This document shows positions 43,416 through 53,541 of a DNA stretch of 64,000 bases, piece by piece. Below the pieces are notes generated by a model, which saw only the letters and a list, made by a program, of their open reading frames with translations, was not told the DNA's origin and ran no database searches. This stretch comes from a virus. Location of the stretch: IMG/VR virus record IMGVR_UViG_3300032304_000700, positions 25,400-89,399 of that record; one strand, 5' to 3'. A program made the translations under genes and the position numbers. Every line of letters starts with the position of its first letter. Position 1 is the stretch's first letter.

Positions 43416-43439
43416 AAAAACCCCCAAAACTGGGGGTTT
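43416..43439 (-). terminator. Rho-independent terminator
   Basis: The minus strand reads AAACCCCCA, loop GTTT, TGGGGGTTT and then TT, a nine-pair G/C-cored stem followed by a T run. It is the strongest hairpin noticed in the window and lies 25 bases after the stop of the structural gene 43464-44702. Confidence 0.85.
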
Positions 43440-43463
43440 AACATTATTTAATATATTCTCCGA

Positions 43464-44702
43464 TTAGAAGTCTAATTTAACTTTGATTGCAATCTCCTTA
43501 TCAAATGATTTCTCAATTGGTTTAGAAACTTTAGCTACTGCTAATAATTCATTTGCATCATCATAAAGACCAACGGTTGTAATGTATACTTTAGGGTCTC
43601 TTTCAAATAGTGGTTGAACAAATTCACCTACCAATCCAGTTACGAATGTTGGGTTATTTGAGAAGTTGAATTCTCTATTGTTTGCTCTTACGAAGTAATG
43701 AGATGTAGAAACATTCTCAGTTCTTCTCATTTGGAAATCTGCACCTGCACTAATTGAATTTAATAATGCAACTGAACCAGAGTTTGCTCCATTATTTTGA
43801 TGATAAATATTTGTTATTGATGAATTAGCTGGTGCTAATTTTACATCAACTCTATTTTTTAATGCAGTTGGGTTTAATAATATAATTCCCATATCAGGAT
43901 AGAATAAACCATACCCTTGACTTGAAGTTATATCCGAATAAGATGTAATACTTGAAGTTAATGCAGAACCTATATTTAAAGTTCCTTCTACTACATTATA
44001 AACTCTACCTGCAGTTGTTACATTTTCATCAGAACCACCACTATCATCAATAAGTGTCAAAGAACCCTTTGAACCTGATAATTCTATTGAAAAATTACCT
44101 GGGTCCAATCTTTCTTTGTATCTAGCTCTGTTTACATTGATTACATAGAAATTTTCTAGGTTGTGTCCGCCTGCAGTTGAACCTGTATAAACACTAAAGA
44201 ATGCATCAGAACTATCCAATAAAACATTCTTAAATTGATTATAAGTTGCCTTTGTTGGTAAATTTGATGAATCAGTTTGTTGTAATGTAGGTGCACCATA
44301 TCCATTCACATCACCATACGCAATTGAGAATTGAACCTCAGCTGCAGTAGAAGATGTTGCAATATTATAAACATCTAAATAATATTTACCACTAACACCC
44401 GATTGTTGTTCAGATGATGTGAAAAATGCTGTTAAACTTCCCGTATCACCACTCCATATTCCAGAAGTTACGATTTCGGTTCGGTTAGTTACTTTGTCAA
44501 TTGTACCAAATTTTTTGTAGATACCATTTGTAATTGTAGTGATATCCGAACTGATTTGTTCACCAGTTCCTAAAAATTGGTTTACGATTCTAACTAATTC
44601 GTTAGTATCTACTGGAGTTCCTGCGGTGTTTGCTGCACCGGCTAAGTAATTTGATATATTACTTGCTAAAAGGCTCCCTCTGCTGTCTCTTATTACTGCC
44701 AT
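43464..44702 (-). CDS. Virion structural protein, paralogue B
   Basis: A 412-aa, Ser/Thr/Gly-rich, beta-rich protein (AVIRDSRGSLLASNISNYLA at the start). The C-terminus YITTVGLYDDANELLAVAKV is shared with paralogue A. Proteins with this ending are common tail-region structural proteins in marine T4-like phages. It is followed by a strong terminator, which suggests high expression and defines the end of the operon with the gene at 44712. Confidence 0.7.
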   Translation of the reverse strand: MAVIRDSRGSLLASNISNYLAGAANTAGTPVDTNELVRIVNQFLGTGEQISSDITTITNGIYKKFGTIDKVTNRTEIVTSGIWSGDTGSLTAFFTSSEQQSGVSGKYYLDVYNIATSSTAAEVQFSIAYGDVNGYGAPTLQQTDSSNLPTKATYNQFKNVLLDSSDAFFSVYTGSTAGGHNLENFYVINVNRARYKERLDPGNFSIELSGSKGSLTLIDDSGGSDENVTTAGRVYNVVEGTLNIGSALTSSITSYSDITSSQGYGLFYPDMGIILLNPTALKNRVDVKLAPANSSITNIYHQNNGANSGSVALLNSISAGADFQMRRTENVSTSHYFVRANNREFNFSNNPTFVTGLVGEFVQPLFERDPKVYITTVGLYDDANELLAVAKVSKPIEKSFDKEIAIKVKLDF

Positions 44703-44711
44703 AGTATTTTA

Positions 44712-45335
44712 TTATTGAACGTAAGTTACTGTTACTGGAATTGTTTGTGAACCACCCGTTTCGTTACCATAAACTGTAATTGTAGTTTTGATAGTCGAAG
44801 TTAATGATGGGTTTGGAATAAATTTGAAAGTTAATCCTTTAGCGATTGCTGCAGTTGCAGATACATCGTCTCCGATAAATACTGGAACTGAACCAATTTC
44901 TGATGTTACACCTTCACCGATAATATCACCAGCATTTTTGTTAGATAATACAATTGTATATCCTAAACTTCTATTTCCTGCAGGAGATGTAGTTGGAGAT
45001 AATGCAACCTCACCACTTCTTTGATTAACAGATACATTAGGAACACCAAATTCTACAACTGGAATTCTAGTTGTGTTTTTTGGTAAAGTTACTAACTTAT
45101 ACTTCATTACTTGAGTCTCATCTGGATTAGCTTCTAATACAGGCATGTTTTTAATAGCTGCATCATAGTAAGCCGAACCCAATGGGTGAGCTGGTTCGTA
45201 TAATGTGTAATCAATCTCATCATCTGCTAATGCAAATTGAGTGATGTTTAAACCTTGACCCGCAGCTAATTTCTCTCTACCTTTTTTGGTAAGAATTGCG
45301 TCAACAGTTAATTCTGTGTTACTTAAATATCCCAT
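44712..45335 (-). CDS. Virion structural protein
   Basis: A 207-aa protein. The opening LSNTELTVDAILTKKGREKL followed by AAGQGLNITQFALADDEIDY is a recurrent start of phage tail-region structural proteins, and the second half (residues 110-207) looks like an Ig-like beta sandwich with Thr/Val strands ending TTITVYGNETGGSQTIPVTV. The exact role is unknown. It has a TATTTATA element 20 bases upstream and shares a transcript with paralogue B. Confidence 0.68.
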   Translation of the reverse strand: MGYLSNTELTVDAILTKKGREKLAAGQGLNITQFALADDEIDYTLYEPAHPLGSAYYDAAIKNMPVLEANPDETQVMKYKLVTLPKNTTRIPVVEFGVPNVSVNQRSGEVALSPTTSPAGNRSLGYTIVLSNKNAGDIIGEGVTSEIGSVPVFIGDDVSATAAIAKGLTFKFIPNPSLTSTIKTTITVYGNETGGSQTIPVTVTYVQ

Positions 45336-45355
45336 AGTATAATATTATCTTTGTT

Positions 45356-45363
45356 TATAAATA
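45356..45363 (-). promoter_or_regulatory. Candidate phage promoter element TATTTATA
   Basis: The minus strand reads TTATATTTATAAAC, 20 bases before the start at 45335. Confidence 0.4.
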
Positions 45364-45382
45364 TAATTATTTTAAAATTTCG

Positions 45383-48300
45383 TTATTCTACTTCCAAAAT
45401 TGGTTCAGAAGTATTTCTACCCGTTCTATTTACAGTTAATGTATTTGGATTAGATACAAATATTTCAACCGGTGGTGCACCATCCAAAGTAGTTGCTGCA
45501 GTATTTTTTGAACCCTTAAAGAAACTATTTTGCAATCCTTTTGTCAAATCCGATGTATTTCTATAATGTGTTGGTAAATATCCACTCACAGGTTTTACTG
45601 CAATTATATTACCTTGTACATTAGGAATAGTTGAACCACTAAATGGTTGTATATTCAATTTAGTTTCGGTATAAGTTTGAATATCTGAAATATATCCACC
45701 TCTAGGGTCACCCAAACCATTTGCAGATGCCGTTACTGCAAATTTCGTAACCATTCTTTCCTTCTCTTCAGTAATTAATTGAACTCTAATTCTTTCCGTT
45801 ACTCTCCTATTATCTTTGTCAAAATAAGTTCTAATTGCATTACCATCCTGTGCATAAATACCAAATCCAATCATTTCATATGCAGTTTGTCCATATGTCT
45901 CAATTCCTAAATTAAATTCTGTTGTAATTGTTGGTTCATCTAATCCAGCATCTATATTTACTTCTTTTTGATAAGAATCGGCATTTGTAATAGTAGTATC
46001 ATTGTTATCAATTAAACTATCGTATTGATATGAATCGGATATTAAATTTTCAGAAAGATTTGCATCCACTACACTATCGTATTGATTATTTTCAGCAATT
46101 ACATTTTCCGAAAGATTTGCATCAACTATACTTTCGTATTGTGTGTTATCACCACTCAATATAGTTGTATCTTGATAATGTATCGTTACATCTTGTTGAT
46201 ATTCGTCACTTGTTGGTTTCTTTTGTACAATCTTACTTCTTTCTAAAATATGAGGTTCGATTAATAAACCCGTAGTAGCTTTAACTCTTGCAGGTAACAT
46301 TTTTTTAATATCCCCAAACATAGATTTTTCATATAGTTTGATTAAGTTGATATATGCATAAATGTCTCTATTATCATATCTTTGGAAATAATAATGTCTT
46401 AATTCATCTAATCTCTTATAATTTGACCTATATCTATCCGATGGGTCTCCTATATAGTTATCCAAATTTAATCCACCCAAAGATTTTGCAATATCAATAT
46501 TTAACTCTTTTGTAGGAGAGAAAAATAAACCAACTCTATTGGAATCCGTTGGTGCTTGGTCAAATGATTTTTTAGTTGCTCTACTTTTTGAAGATAAATC
46601 GGACACCAATTCTTGTGACTCAAATCTAACTTTATTTGTAGAATATCTAGTAGAACCTGCATCTGGAATTTCCAATACAACGGTTCTATCTATTGCTTCA
46701 AATTGATGTGGATATGTTGATATAGATGTAAATCCACCAACTGAAGCTGATAATAGTGGTTGCACATTCATTGAATACAATGAAGAGGTTGTACCATTTT
46801 CATAGTCATTTCTAGTCAATCCACTCTCAAAGTATATATTTGTATCCACATTTGGCAAAGTTGTATATGTTGCCAAATTTTTAGGATATTCAAAATCTAA
46901 TCTAAAATATAAATCATCAGTAGATGCGGATGTATGGTTTCCGTTAATCATTTCTGGAAAAGAAACGTGTTCAAAGAATCTTTCTTTATCTAATGGAGTT
47001 GACCACAAACGAAACTCATCTACACTACCATTATAATTTCCACCCAATCTAATAGTTGAACCACTTTCCCAATTTGATGATGTTAATGATAAAATAGATG
47101 TTGATTGAAATATAGTTTTTTCTTTATCTGCCTGTCTTAAATTTAAAGACATAGTGACATCACTACCACTTCCAGTTAATCTACTAATTTCAACACCAAA
47201 AAATGAATCGTTAAAAATAGGTAATAAACTTGATGATACAGATTGTGATGCAATATTAAGAATTACATTACCAAATTTAGAATCAGCTGAACCACTTAAT
47301 TTAACATTCCAATTACTTCCGGATATTAGAGTAAAATCACCACTATATGCAGGTTTTACAAATAATTCAATTGTATCTGGTTTTCTATTTTTTTCCGTAT
47401 TTTGCCAATTTAATTGAATATATGAACCACTAACCATTTTTAATGCAGTAGTTATATTTTCAAATTCAAATTTAGTTTTATTCGTATCAGTAACTTCAGG
47501 ACCACCAAACTCTAAAATTGAAAGATTTGATGCAGGTACCCCATAACATGCTAATAATGCATAAACACCTCTTCGTGTACCTTTGTGTTTTAGTAAATAT
47601 GGTATGTTATTTGCAATTCTTCTCCAAACTTCGTATGTTCTTTGTTTAGCCGGATTTGTTTCTTTTATTTTACCATCGGAATCCATACCAAATACATAAT
47701 TCCAAAGTTGTGAATCTGCAGCTAAGTTTTTAGCATCCCAATTAAATGATTTCAATATGTCAAATAATAACTTATCCGAAACATTTTTTGATTTATACCC
47801 CAAACCTCTACTTCTTTCTATTGCCTTTGTATGAAAGTATATATTATCAAAGTGGTGTCCTATCATTGATAAAAATAATAAAACATCTTCATTTTCAGTA
47901 TTATTTACAATATGTTGTGGTATATTATTTATTACATTATCTCTATTTTCTAAATCATAATCGGTAGCTAAATCTATTATGTTATTATACCATTGTGTAA
48001 CAATAGTATCACTACTTGGTAGTCTATTATCACCCGAATATGGCCAAGACATTGACGATGATGTATATAAGAACATATCAAATCCATCAAATCCTTGTAT
48101 AATTTGTTCTTTCTTTATTCTATTTCTTTCAACATCCTGAATGGATGATATTGATGATGTATACGCGGATGATGATGTCGTAAAATTTGCAACATCTGTT
48201 GATGAACTTAATATTAGATGTTCATATCCCTCAATCAATTGTACTTTATATACAAAATTATCAACTCTTTCTTTTGCAGAACTAAAATGTACAAAATTAG

Positions 48301-49993
48301 GCCACTCGTAATTATCAGACCCACTTATGTAGTACTCAATGTTTAAACCATCCGTACTTACTAATGATGAACTCAAATATTGTGAAACCAATCCACTTGA
48401 TGATGAAACCGATGCACTTAGTATCAATTCATCCAACGATTCGTAGTTAGTAGATTTACCTTTTGTAAAATCTATGTCTATATCAAAATTGGGCCCCTTT
48501 AATGGTGGACATATTAAATTCGATTGTTCCGATAAAACTACCGTCTCAATCAATGGATTTGTTAATAATTTAGTAATCCAAAGAGTTGAATTTTCCGTTA
48601 TATTTGCAGGAAGTGGTGAATACAATTTTAATATTAAAGACTCAACCTCTTTAGTAACAATTGTATTTCCTAAAGCATCCTCTCCCTTATCAGATAATGT
48701 AAAATTATCCTCTTCCCATGATGAAATTATTATTTGTTCATCATTACCAAAGTTTGCAAGATGAGTTAAATATTTACTTTCCTTTTCTGGTTCTGTGAAT
48801 TTTACATTTTCAACAAATGCATCAAATAAAGTCTTTTTAAGTATATCTTCATCTAATCTTATACTTGATAATAATAATGATGTTTTTATTTCATATTCAT
48901 TACCAACTAATTCAACTGCACCACTTCTATTATATGGTTTTACGATAAAGGTTACATTATCACTACCAGCCCATGTTGGAAATTTAGTAGTTAAATTTTT
49001 TAAATTTATTTTAACTTTACCATTTGCAGGTAATGACTTAAATAATTTAATTCTACTTTTGTCCTTTGCAATTAAATCAATATCAACCGATGAAGCTGCA
49101 AACGAATTCCATTCTACATCATATTCCAAATTAAAATCTGAAAATGAAGGAACATCTATACTATTAGGAAATATAATTTGAGTAATTGATGGAAAATCAT
49201 TTACACTATTAAAATTAACAATGATATCCGTTTTATTTCCTGTACCATATGCATCACTATATGGGACTACTATTAATTTTTTACTACCATATACACCTGC
49301 AAAATCTTTTTTGAATGATAGGTCAATAAATCCATTAGTTGCAGGAATTCTTATTTTACTATTCGTATTTAAATAAAAATCAACAAAATCGGCATTAGAT
49401 GAGTTAAATGGTATATTAACTATTGTATCTAAATCGGAATCTTTTACATTATAGTCGTATTTTGTACTTGTAATAGATACGATTGGTTGTTCGGATAATA
49501 TTCTCTTTTCCATTACAACCGATACCGCAAATCCACCTGTTAGTAATTCAGTAGCTGGTATTGATATGAATTTGTCACCAACTGTCCACTTCGAAACATC
49601 TTTTGAATTTTTTTCTGCAACTTGTCTGTTTGCATAAAATATTTTTAAAATTTTATAATTAGTCGGAAGTGTTCCTTCTACATAAATTCGTAAAGTTGAA
49701 TTTGTAAGATTTGATTTTAATGTATTTTTACCATCCGTATTATAGTCAGCCAAACTTATAGTATCGGTAGATATTATAGTATCACCAGAAACTATTTCAT
49801 ATTTTAATTTTAATAAATCACCAACTTCATTTTGTAAATTAGATGCAAATACAATCTCATAATTAACTAAATAATCTGCAGTCAATGGTTCGTTTGCCGG
49901 TGTACTACCAGATGGTAGTGGAACAAAACCAATCTCACCACCGGTATTTATACCACCATATCCCAATTCTATATCTTCTTTACTTTCTACCAT
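45383..49993 (-). CDS. Giant tail/baseplate structural protein with LamG-like domain and 20-aa repeats
   Basis: A 1536-aa protein. The N-terminal half has beta-rich fibronectin-like segments. Around residues 800-820 LLKHKGTRRGVYALLACYG resembles the conserved core of P2 gpI-type tail proteins. Residues about 861-1014 form a LamG-like domain (DTIELFVKPAYSG, GGNYNGSVDEFRLWS). Residues about 1278-1354 hold four roughly 19-residue repeats (NNQYDSVVDANLSEN and variants). It probably belongs to the baseplate periphery or a fibre, given its place beside baseplate genes. TATTTATA lies 11 bases upstream. Confidence 0.7.
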   Translation of the reverse strand: MVESKEDIELGYGGINTGGEIGFVPLPSGSTPANEPLTADYLVNYEIVFASNLQNEVGDLLKLKYEIVSGDTIISTDTISLADYNTDGKNTLKSNLTNSTLRIYVEGTLPTNYKILKIFYANRQVAEKNSKDVSKWTVGDKFISIPATELLTGGFAVSVVMEKRILSEQPIVSITSTKYDYNVKDSDLDTIVNIPFNSSNADFVDFYLNTNSKIRIPATNGFIDLSFKKDFAGVYGSKKLIVVPYSDAYGTGNKTDIIVNFNSVNDFPSITQIIFPNSIDVPSFSDFNLEYDVEWNSFAASSVDIDLIAKDKSRIKLFKSLPANGKVKINLKNLTTKFPTWAGSDNVTFIVKPYNRSGAVELVGNEYEIKTSLLLSSIRLDEDILKKTLFDAFVENVKFTEPEKESKYLTHLANFGNDEQIIISSWEEDNFTLSDKGEDALGNTIVTKEVESLILKLYSPLPANITENSTLWITKLLTNPLIETVVLSEQSNLICPPLKGPNFDIDIDFTKGKSTNYESLDELILSASVSSSSGLVSQYLSSSLVSTDGLNIEYYISGSDNYEWPNFVHFSSAKERVDNFVYKVQLIEGYEHLILSSSTDVANFTTSSSAYTSSISSIQDVERNRIKKEQIIQGFDGFDMFLYTSSSMSWPYSGDNRLPSSDTIVTQWYNNIIDLATDYDLENRDNVINNIPQHIVNNTENEDVLLFLSMIGHHFDNIYFHTKAIERSRGLGYKSKNVSDKLLFDILKSFNWDAKNLAADSQLWNYVFGMDSDGKIKETNPAKQRTYEVWRRIANNIPYLLKHKGTRRGVYALLACYGVPASNLSILEFGGPEVTDTNKTKFEFENITTALKMVSGSYIQLNWQNTEKNRKPDTIELFVKPAYSGDFTLISGSNWNVKLSGSADSKFGNVILNIASQSVSSSLLPIFNDSFFGVEISRLTGSGSDVTMSLNLRQADKEKTIFQSTSILSLTSSNWESGSTIRLGGNYNGSVDEFRLWSTPLDKERFFEHVSFPEMINGNHTSASTDDLYFRLDFEYPKNLATYTTLPNVDTNIYFESGLTRNDYENGTTSSLYSMNVQPLLSASVGGFTSISTYPHQFEAIDRTVVLEIPDAGSTRYSTNKVRFESQELVSDLSSKSRATKKSFDQAPTDSNRVGLFFSPTKELNIDIAKSLGGLNLDNYIGDPSDRYRSNYKRLDELRHYYFQRYDNRDIYAYINLIKLYEKSMFGDIKKMLPARVKATTGLLIEPHILERSKIVQKKPTSDEYQQDVTIHYQDTTILSGDNTQYESIVDANLSENVIAENNQYDSVVDANLSENLISDSYQYDSLIDNNDTTITNADSYQKEVNIDAGLDEPTITTEFNLGIETYGQTAYEMIGFGIYAQDGNAIRTYFDKDNRRVTERIRVQLITEEKERMVTKFAVTASANGLGDPRGGYISDIQTYTETKLNIQPFSGSTIPNVQGNIIAVKPVSGYLPTHYRNTSDLTKGLQNSFFKGSKNTAATTLDGAPPVEIFVSNPNTLTVNRTGRNTSEPILEVE
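45930..46160. repeat. Four imperfect 57-60-base coding repeats
   Basis: Four tandem units encode NTQYESIVDANLSEN, NNQYDSVVDANLSEN, SYQYDSLIDNN and SYQKEVNIDAGLDE variants within the 1536-aa structural protein. Conservation is highest in the first two copies. Confidence 0.7.
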
Positions 49994-50004
49994 TTATTGT
50001 TTTT

Positions 50005-50012
50005 TATAAATA
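50005..50012 (-). promoter_or_regulatory. Candidate phage promoter element TATTTATA
   Basis: The minus strand reads AAATATTTATAAAA, 11 bases before the start at 49993. Confidence 0.35.
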
Positions 50013-50017
50013 TTTTA

Positions 50018-51313
50018 TTATCTAATATTTTCTACTCTACCCATTCCACCATCTGTTCTTTCTCTGCCATCATTCGGGTCGTCAAATGGATTTCCACCTC
50101 CTCCTGAGTTGCCACCGCCACTACCAGTTCCACCACCTGGTGCAACATATCCACATGTTGGTGAATTTGATGCAATCAATGATTCATATGAACCACCACT
50201 ACCATCTGCATATTTTCCATATTGGTCATATCCTTTACACAATGTTGAAAGTAATGTACCTTTTACCGGATATGATATTCCCAAATTAGAATCATCAAAT
50301 ACTGCAACTGAACCTGTTGGTGAATAAACATTTACTTTGGTTTCTGTAAATGTGGAAAAAGCTTCTAAATTGTTTTGTATTTGTTTTCTTAATTCTGTAA
50401 TTGCAAATTCTTTTGGTAATTGTTTTACTTCAACACTTCGTCTTTTCAATACTTTTGAATTAATGTCAATACAATTATTTAAAATCTTTTGAATTTCAGA
50501 CAACATCACATTGTAATCATATACTTCAAAATCATCAAATCTAGTTTCAGATTGTTTACCGAAAGTAGATTCCCCAATAATATAATATTTGTTAGTTAAA
50601 TAGTATCCAACTGATAATTTAAAATCTTCAAATATTTTTGTTCTAAAAGTATCAAATTTAGTTAATCCAAAGTCTTTTCTTAAAATTGCAAAAAAATCTT
50701 TACCAAATTTAGTTTCTAAGTATGAATCTATTTTAGTTAAAAAAGAATTTTCATATGCATTTAAAGAATCTAATATAGAAGTTTTATAATATAAAAAATC
50801 TTTATTTAAACTTTTAAGATTTTTAAATTGTCTATTAGTTATTGAATTGATATTAGAATCTTTAGTTTTTAAAGGTAAAATTCTTATCTCATTTCTGGAT
50901 GGTGAAACTTCTTGTATCCAAACTTTTGTCAATTCGTTTTCACTACCAACTTTTTGTTTTACAAAGTTTATATTAACTTTAAGAATTCCATTTTTAAATC
51001 CCAATGCATTCAATAATTTTTCAATATCAATTGCTAACTCTTTTTGGCCACCTTTATTTGTAATATTATAAAGATATTTTTGAATGTCACCTTTTTTAAT
51101 ATATGCAACATTATTCCCCGACTTATGTGGTAACAAATTATTGTTAATATCATAAACCGATACTTCCATAACATCATATCTACTATTACCAAAATCAGAT
51201 TTCTCTATTTCATTTTTGGATAATATAAATAAGTCTTTATCATCAATAAACTTTCCCTCGTTTGTTGAGTTATTATTGATTGAATCAATATTTGTATATT
51301 TTGTAATACTCAT
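50018..51313 (-). CDS. Structural protein with Gly-rich tail
   Basis: A 431-aa protein. The first 330 residues are a mixed helix/strand domain with Lys/Asn-rich composition (KVNINFVKQKVGSENELTKV). The tail from about residue 365 is low-complexity Gly/Ser/Pro/Asp (GGGTGSGGGNSGGGGNPFDD). No known motif was recognised. Its place in the baseplate-fibre operon suggests a tail component; the flexible tail may serve as a linker or attachment site. Confidence 0.6.
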   Translation of the reverse strand: MSITKYTNIDSINNNSTNEGKFIDDKDLFILSKNEIEKSDFGNSRYDVMEVSVYDINNNLLPHKSGNNVAYIKKGDIQKYLYNITNKGGQKELAIDIEKLLNALGFKNGILKVNINFVKQKVGSENELTKVWIQEVSPSRNEIRILPLKTKDSNINSITNRQFKNLKSLNKDFLYYKTSILDSLNAYENSFLTKIDSYLETKFGKDFFAILRKDFGLTKFDTFRTKIFEDFKLSVGYYLTNKYYIIGESTFGKQSETRFDDFEVYDYNVMLSEIQKILNNCIDINSKVLKRRSVEVKQLPKEFAITELRKQIQNNLEAFSTFTETKVNVYSPTGSVAVFDDSNLGISYPVKGTLLSTLCKGYDQYGKYADGSGGSYESLIASNSPTCGYVAPGGGTGSGGGNSGGGGNPFDDPNDGRERTDGGMGRVENIR

Positions 51314-51326
51314 AATCTATTTAAAT

Positions 51327-52481
51327 TTAAAAACCTTCATACGATTTAGGATGTGCAACTTTTAATCGAGTTTTAAAATCTTTTGAATCCGAAGTACCAT
51401 CCGCTCTAGTCACCTTTATATTAAGTACACCATCAAAGAATTCAGTATTACCTCTTTTATCAATTAAAAGTTTTTCAGGAGTTTCTATAAAAGTTATTTC
51501 TTCCGTTGAACCTGCAGTTATTTTAAATGATTCTTTTGGAGATTTAAACCAAGCTTGTTCCTTCACAGCTGTAGAAAATAGGGATGTAAGGGTTTCCGTT
51601 CTGAATTTTGTAGTTAAAGTAACAGTTACTGGTTCTAAATCATTATTTATTAATTTTAAATTTCTACCATATACCCATTCTTTTGCTCTATCTCTTGCAT
51701 TCTTAATTTTATAAGCCATTACCGGGTCATTTGCCGAACCTTTTGCTGAGAAGTTTGCGGTTACTATTTTATTGATAATAGCACCACCTTGACTTTGTGC
51801 AGTAGCTTCTAAATCTTTTTGTTGTCTTACTGCACCCAATTGAGCTTGTAAACCTTCAATGATTGCATTTAATGAATTTATTTGTTGAATTAATGCTTCA
51901 ATCTGTGCTTTAAATCCTGTCTTTTGTGATTGTAACGATGCTCTCAAAATGCTTTCATCAACCGACTTTTGTAATGATGTAGAAATTTGACTTGTAAAAT
52001 CTTCTATGGTTGCATTTAAAGTTTCAATTTGGTTAACCAATAAATCATTTGTTTGTTCAATACTTAATCTATTATTTATTTCAGTTTGAACTTGTGCTTG
52101 TAGAGTTGTTATCTGAGTATTTAAATCGGCAATTGTTAGTGTTAATCTTTGCACTTGCTTTCTTAAATCTTCAACCAAATTAACCTGTTCGGTGTATAAT
52201 GGTCTTGGAACTAAATCTAAATTGGCAGTAGGTATATTTGGTAATAATTCTTTAACTTCAACATCAACCGCCTTTACTAATTCTTCATTGTCGTATTTAT
52301 CTTTTGTTAAACCTTTGAAAACCAATGATGATGCAACATTATTGGAATCAACAACATTTATCCCATATTCGTTTCTTGAAATGGCAGCAGAGCCTGACAC
52401 ACTTAATATTTTCTCAAGTGATTCTGATTTAATTTGTTGTATTTTTTCGTTTATAGATTCTACTGATGTCATATTATTCAA
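51327..52481 (-). CDS. Coiled-coil tail structural protein
   Basis: A 384-aa protein. Residues about 110-245 contain heptad-rich coiled coil (DLRKQVQRLTLTIADLNTQI, then QLGAVRQQKDLEA), followed by a beta domain (ITAGSTEEITFIETPEKL) and an end of SKDFKTRLKVAHPKSYEGF. The layout, a shaft with a terminal domain, suits a trimeric fibre or whisker-like connector. It overlaps the next gene by eight bases. Confidence 0.62.
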   Translation of the reverse strand: MNNMTSVESINEKIQQIKSESLEKILSVSGSAAISRNEYGINVVDSNNVASSLVFKGLTKDKYDNEELVKAVDVEVKELLPNIPTANLDLVPRPLYTEQVNLVEDLRKQVQRLTLTIADLNTQITTLQAQVQTEINNRLSIEQTNDLLVNQIETLNATIEDFTSQISTSLQKSVDESILRASLQSQKTGFKAQIEALIQQINSLNAIIEGLQAQLGAVRQQKDLEATAQSQGGAIINKIVTANFSAKGSANDPVMAYKIKNARDRAKEWVYGRNLKLINNDLEPVTVTLTTKFRTETLTSLFSTAVKEQAWFKSPKESFKITAGSTEEITFIETPEKLLIDKRGNTEFFDGVLNIKVTRADGTSDSKDFKTRLKVAHPKSYEGF

Positions 52482-53541
52482 TTATTTCAAATATCATTTT
52501 ATCGTCTATAATAGTCGATATCCCACTTTCCTCTATTTTTATTTTTAACTTATAAACTCTATCAGGTGCAATAGAATGTAAATCCATATCAAAATAATTT
52601 GATGTAGAATCACAACTTACTTTAGTATAATCACCAAACGGGAATATTATTTCACCTGTAATATAATCTTCTAATTGATAATAAGTAGAAACTGGTAAAT
52701 ATTTAATTTGTTCGTATGAAAATGTTGTTCCAAATGATTTTGATGGATATGATTCTCTACCTTTTAATCTAATTCTATTTTTACTATTTTTAAAATATTT
52801 GTTTTTTAAATTAGTAATAATAACTTTATAATTATCATCATACAATGAACCCACCACAGGTTCTAAACTTCCTGTATTAAAAGAAAAATCATTATAAACT
52901 ATTTCTAATTTAGGTTCATATATTGTATTGGTTTCTTTTGAAAAAAACTTTAATAAACCATAATCTAATGTATTTGCTTCATTTTCCAAACTGTGGTGTA
53001 TAATAAACCCATTATTTGGTATAGACCCACTAATCCACAACTTAATTATATTGGTCACATCCATCCTAACATCATCAGGTTCATTGTTAAATGATTGAGA
53101 TGCCATAGATGCAGTATACCAAGTACCACCTTCTGCATTTGCAGAACCGGTAGTTCCAGTTGCAAATACCGCAGTACCTGCAATCACATTATCCTGCCAA
53201 CTATCGATTCCATTTCTATATTTCCAACTAACACCATCCGATGTTATGTTATCAAATTTGGTACCCGTACCCATTGTCCAACTTTGAGAAATGGCATTTG
53301 CATAAATTGTGTATTCCAACGGAATTTCTTCTGCATTAGCAGATTTTAAATTTAAGAAAGCTTTCCATCCACTACCAGTTTCAATTGAGTCAATATCAAA
53401 TTTAATTAAACTTCTATTCACATCTTTAGATGCTCCATAATAAAGTTTACCTATTTCTAAAATCTCATCCCTACCAGCATTTTGGTCTGGTTGTTGTAAG
53501 TAAATACTTGCATCGTATGATGATGTATAAAATTTATGCAT
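52474..53541 (-). CDS. DNRLRE/CBM-like tail protein
   Basis: A 355-aa protein. The first 230 residues look like the DNRLRE beta-sandwich seen in surface proteins: YDASIYLQQPDQNAGRDEIL, RSLIKFDID, TYTIYANAISQSW-like strand order, MDVTNIIKLWISG, and GFIIHHSLENEANT. The rest is a second beta domain. It probably contributes to host-surface contact in the baseplate. The start directly abuts the stop of gp6. Confidence 0.68.
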   Translation of the reverse strand: MHKFYTSSYDASIYLQQPDQNAGRDEILEIGKLYYGASKDVNRSLIKFDIDSIETGSGWKAFLNLKSANAEEIPLEYTIYANAISQSWTMGTGTKFDNITSDGVSWKYRNGIDSWQDNVIAGTAVFATGTTGSANAEGGTWYTASMASQSFNNEPDDVRMDVTNIIKLWISGSIPNNGFIIHHSLENEANTLDYGLLKFFSKETNTIYEPKLEIVYNDFSFNTGSLEPVVGSLYDDNYKVIITNLKNKYFKNSKNRIRLKGRESYPSKSFGTTFSYEQIKYLPVSTYYQLEDYITGEIIFPFGDYTKVSCDSTSNYFDMDLHSIAPDRVYKLKIKIEESGISTIIDDKMIFEIIE

